DNA from: Spirochaetia bacterium
GTDB lineage: Bacteria; Spirochaetota; Spirochaetia; Treponematales; Rectinemataceae
Reading direction: 5' to 3'
Assembly (NCBI GenBank): GCA_029975555.1
Contig: JARKOY010000079.1
Span: 124,001 to 188,000 of the forward strand
Length of the DNA: 64,000 nucleotides
A program made the position numbers and the translations under genes. Positions 62,500 to 64,000 of the stretch are shown piece after piece (position 1 is the stretch's first letter; every line of letters begins with the position of its first letter). The notes under the pieces are model-generated. The model worked only from the letters and a program-made list of their open reading frames with translations. It did no database searches and was not told where the DNA came from.

Positions 62500-63833
62500 C
62501 GTATTCCGGTGACGGTGGCTCCCTGAAGCATAACTGCTACCGGGCAGCGCGAGATCGTCGCCGTGGCTGTTTCACTGCTCCGGCGCATTGAGGCCCTCAT
62601 GGCGCCGAGCGAACCCGAAATCGAGCCTCCCCTGACAGGAACCACCGAATTTCCGTCGAAATAGTAGGCGAGGCGGACTTCGGCGCCGAAATCGCCCGTG
62701 ACGGAATCCAGCTGGAAATCGCTGAACATGACAGGTTCGAGGTAGGGCGCGGCGTGCATGGTCTCAAGGCTCATCGAGCCGGGGGACACGGAAAAGAGAG
62801 GGAAAGAACCTCTGCGGGGGACGCCGAGCCAGTCGGCGTGGCGGACGGAGCCGACGAGCGTGGTGAGTACGCCGTGTTCGATGACCGGCGTGCGCTCGAG
62901 GGGAAAACCGTCGGCGTCGAAGGCTCTCGACGAGGGCAGGCCCGGGATCACCGGCTCGGCCCAGAGATCGAGAGGTTCGACGACTTCTTCATCGTCCGAG
63001 GCTTTCTGGACGTTTTTCCCCAGCTCGAAGGCGGAGGCCTTCGAATAGATCGCTTCGGTGCACGAATTGTTGAAGAACCAGGAAAAGACCTCTTCGGCTT
63101 CCTTTCCCCTCAGAATGACGGGAATGTGCTCCAGCTGAGGCATGGGTTTGGCCAAAGCGCGGTCTCGAACCTGCGCGAGGCGGCTTTCGATGGCCATGGC
63201 CAGGCGAGCAGTATCGGGCTCGGAGAATTCGATGTCGTCGAAGAGTTCGACGGGGCCATCCGGGCCCTCGGCCTCGACCACAAATTCGCTGTAGCCTCGC
63301 CAAAGTGTGGCGAAATAATCGATGCCGCGCGAGTTGATGAGCCGCCTTTGTTCTTTTGTGATGAAGAGCTCGAGCGCATTGATGCGCGCCGAACCCTCGA
63401 GCTTGGCGGCGGCGGAATAGAAGGCGCCGCGCACGACGTCGACTCGGTCGGTGGGGGAGAGCGCCTCGAAGCCTGAAACAGGCAGCGCTACCTTGAGCGC
63501 GGAAGGATCAGGAAGCCCGAACCAAGGATTGTGCGATTTTGAAGCTGCGAACACTCCCTGGCGAATTTTTGCGATGCAGTCTTCCAATGAGAAGGTCGGC
63601 TGGATCGTGATGGTCGCCTCGCCGCGGAAATTTTTGTCATTGGTAGTTGTATCTACATATATTGTAAGGCTATAATTTATTTCATCGACCGCGCGGGCTT
63701 GTTCCGCCTTCGCCGCGATGTAGTAGCGCTCCTGGCGCTCTTGCGTGCGTTCCACAAGACGCCAGTCTGAGATTTTTACCGTATCCTGCCTGTTGACGGT
63801 GGCGATCGCCTCGAGAATAGTGTCGATCATCAT
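62496..63833 (-). CDS. pmbA: TldE/PmbA metalloprotease-family protein
   Basis: The 445-residue protein fits the TldD/PmbA family: [29 protein letters not shown], the [20 protein letters not shown] turn, [21 protein letters not shown] and [11 protein letters not shown]. In E. coli TldD and TldE form a heterodimer in which TldD holds the zinc HExxxH motif and TldE does not; none is seen here, as expected. The gene follows tldD with the stop and start overlapping by 4 nt (ATGA). Confidence 0.85.
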   Translation of the reverse strand: MMIDTILEAIATVNRQDTVKISDWRLVERTQERQERYYIAAKAEQARAVDEINYSLTIYVDTTTNDKNFRGEATITIQPTFSLEDCIAKIRQGVFAASKSHNPWFGLPDPSALKVALPVSGFEALSPTDRVDVVRGAFYSAAAKLEGSARINALELFITKEQRRLINSRGIDYFATLWRGYSEFVVEAEGPDGPVELFDDIEFSEPDTARLAMAIESRLAQVRDRALAKPMPQLEHIPVILRGKEAEEVFSWFFNNSCTEAIYSKASAFELGKNVQKASDDEEVVEPLDLWAEPVIPGLPSSRAFDADGFPLERTPVIEHGVLTTLVGSVRHADWLGVPRRGSFPLFSVSPGSMSLETMHAAPYLEPVMFSDFQLDSVTGDFGAEVRLAYYFDGNSVVPVRGGSISGSLGAMRASMRRSSETATATISRCPVAVMLQGATVTGIR

Positions 63834-64000
63834 CCTAACCTCATTCTTGTTTTGACATAGGGGCCGCCTGAAGAGACTTTGGCGTATTCTTTGTGGCCCT
63901 TGCCGCAGGCGCCGGAGCCTCCGAGCTCGAAATCGTCCGAAACCATACTCACCGCGGACAGCACGTCAGGGACGTAGCCTGAACATACGACAGGGCTCGC
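63830..64000 (-). CDS. tldD: TldD C-terminal end (partial)
   Basis: The minus-strand frame of 56 codons ends in TGA and gives ASPVVCSGYVPDVLSAVSMV to GGSGACGKGHKEYAKVSSGG and [10 protein letters not shown]. The GSGxCGKG turn and GGP near the C-terminus are typical of TldD. The metal-binding HExxxH would lie beyond the window edge. It is co-transcribed with pmbA. Confidence 0.8.
   Translation of the reverse strand, partial: ASPVVCSGYVPDVLSAVSMVSDDFELGGSGACGKGHKEYAKVSSGGPYVKTRMRLG

Overview
The window is a chromosomal segment of a spirochaete (Spirochaetota, probably Treponematales/Spirochaetales; genus not resolved) that spans the replication-origin region. The main support is the cluster gyrA-gyrB <- -> dnaA-dnaN-recF-DUF721-rpmH-rnpA-yidD-yidC-jag. 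Two near-perfect parS palindromes lie next to gyrA, and the last codons of parB lie at the left edge. The backbone is GC-rich. Genes use good AGGAGG-type ribosome sites and are packed with many 4-30 nt overlaps.

Layout. 0-8 kb: parB end, a secreted protein, enolase, then a run DJ-1 / RidA / PatB-type C-S lyase / MntP / flavin reductase, a putative outer-membrane protein and a small secreted FMN-binding-like protein. 8-17.9 kb: an accessory island of much lower GC. It holds a broken IS1634-type transposase, a J-domain/membrane/SH3b protein, a broken IS3-type orfA, a complete type I restriction-modification operon (hsdM-hsdS-hsdR, minus strand) and relics of at least two more genes. 17.9-30.4 kb: mixed metabolism, namely a flavin amine-oxidase-like enzyme fused to an Fe-S domain, two decayed or deleted enzymes, tRNA-Leu(CAA), a PAP2 phosphatase, ApbE, an MBL hydrolase, a stand-alone DbpA RNA-binding domain, fused aroD-aroE, era, pth, a PHP hydrolase and a UPF0158-like protein. 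30.4-39.2 kb: fabD-fabG-fabF-glgX, a SEC-C protein, a sigma-70-family factor behind a good sigma-54 promoter, a polyprenyl synthase and a membrane protein. 39.2-52.4 kb: origin block. 52.6-57.7 kb: complete rnfCDGEAB. 58-60 kb: a lipoprotein fumarate/urocanate-reductase-like enzyme carrying its own covalent-FMN domain. 60-64 kb: an NlpC/P60 protein with a barrel-like tail, metK, pmbA and the end of tldD.

The genes work together in several ways. ApbE (23 kb) can flavinylate RnfD, RnfG, the lipoprotein reductase and possibly the small secreted protein at 7.5 kb. Together with Rnf this suggests electron transfer across the membrane to an extracytoplasmic acceptor. ParB, parS, DnaA boxes, a DnaA-trio-like tract and the gyrase genes define replication and segregation. 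The sigma-54 to sigma-70 arrangement looks like a Borrelia-style RpoN-RpoS cascade in a different spirochaete.

The most unusual items are the sigma-54 promoter before the alternative sigma factor, the aroD domain lacking its catalytic histidine, the slippage-prone 12-bp repeat in hsdS, in-frame palindromic inserts in hsdR, the FAD/Fe-S fusion, the J-domain/SH3b membrane protein, the NlpC/P60-barrel fusion and the shifted flavinylation motifs in Rnf. No CRISPR array and no intact prophage were seen.
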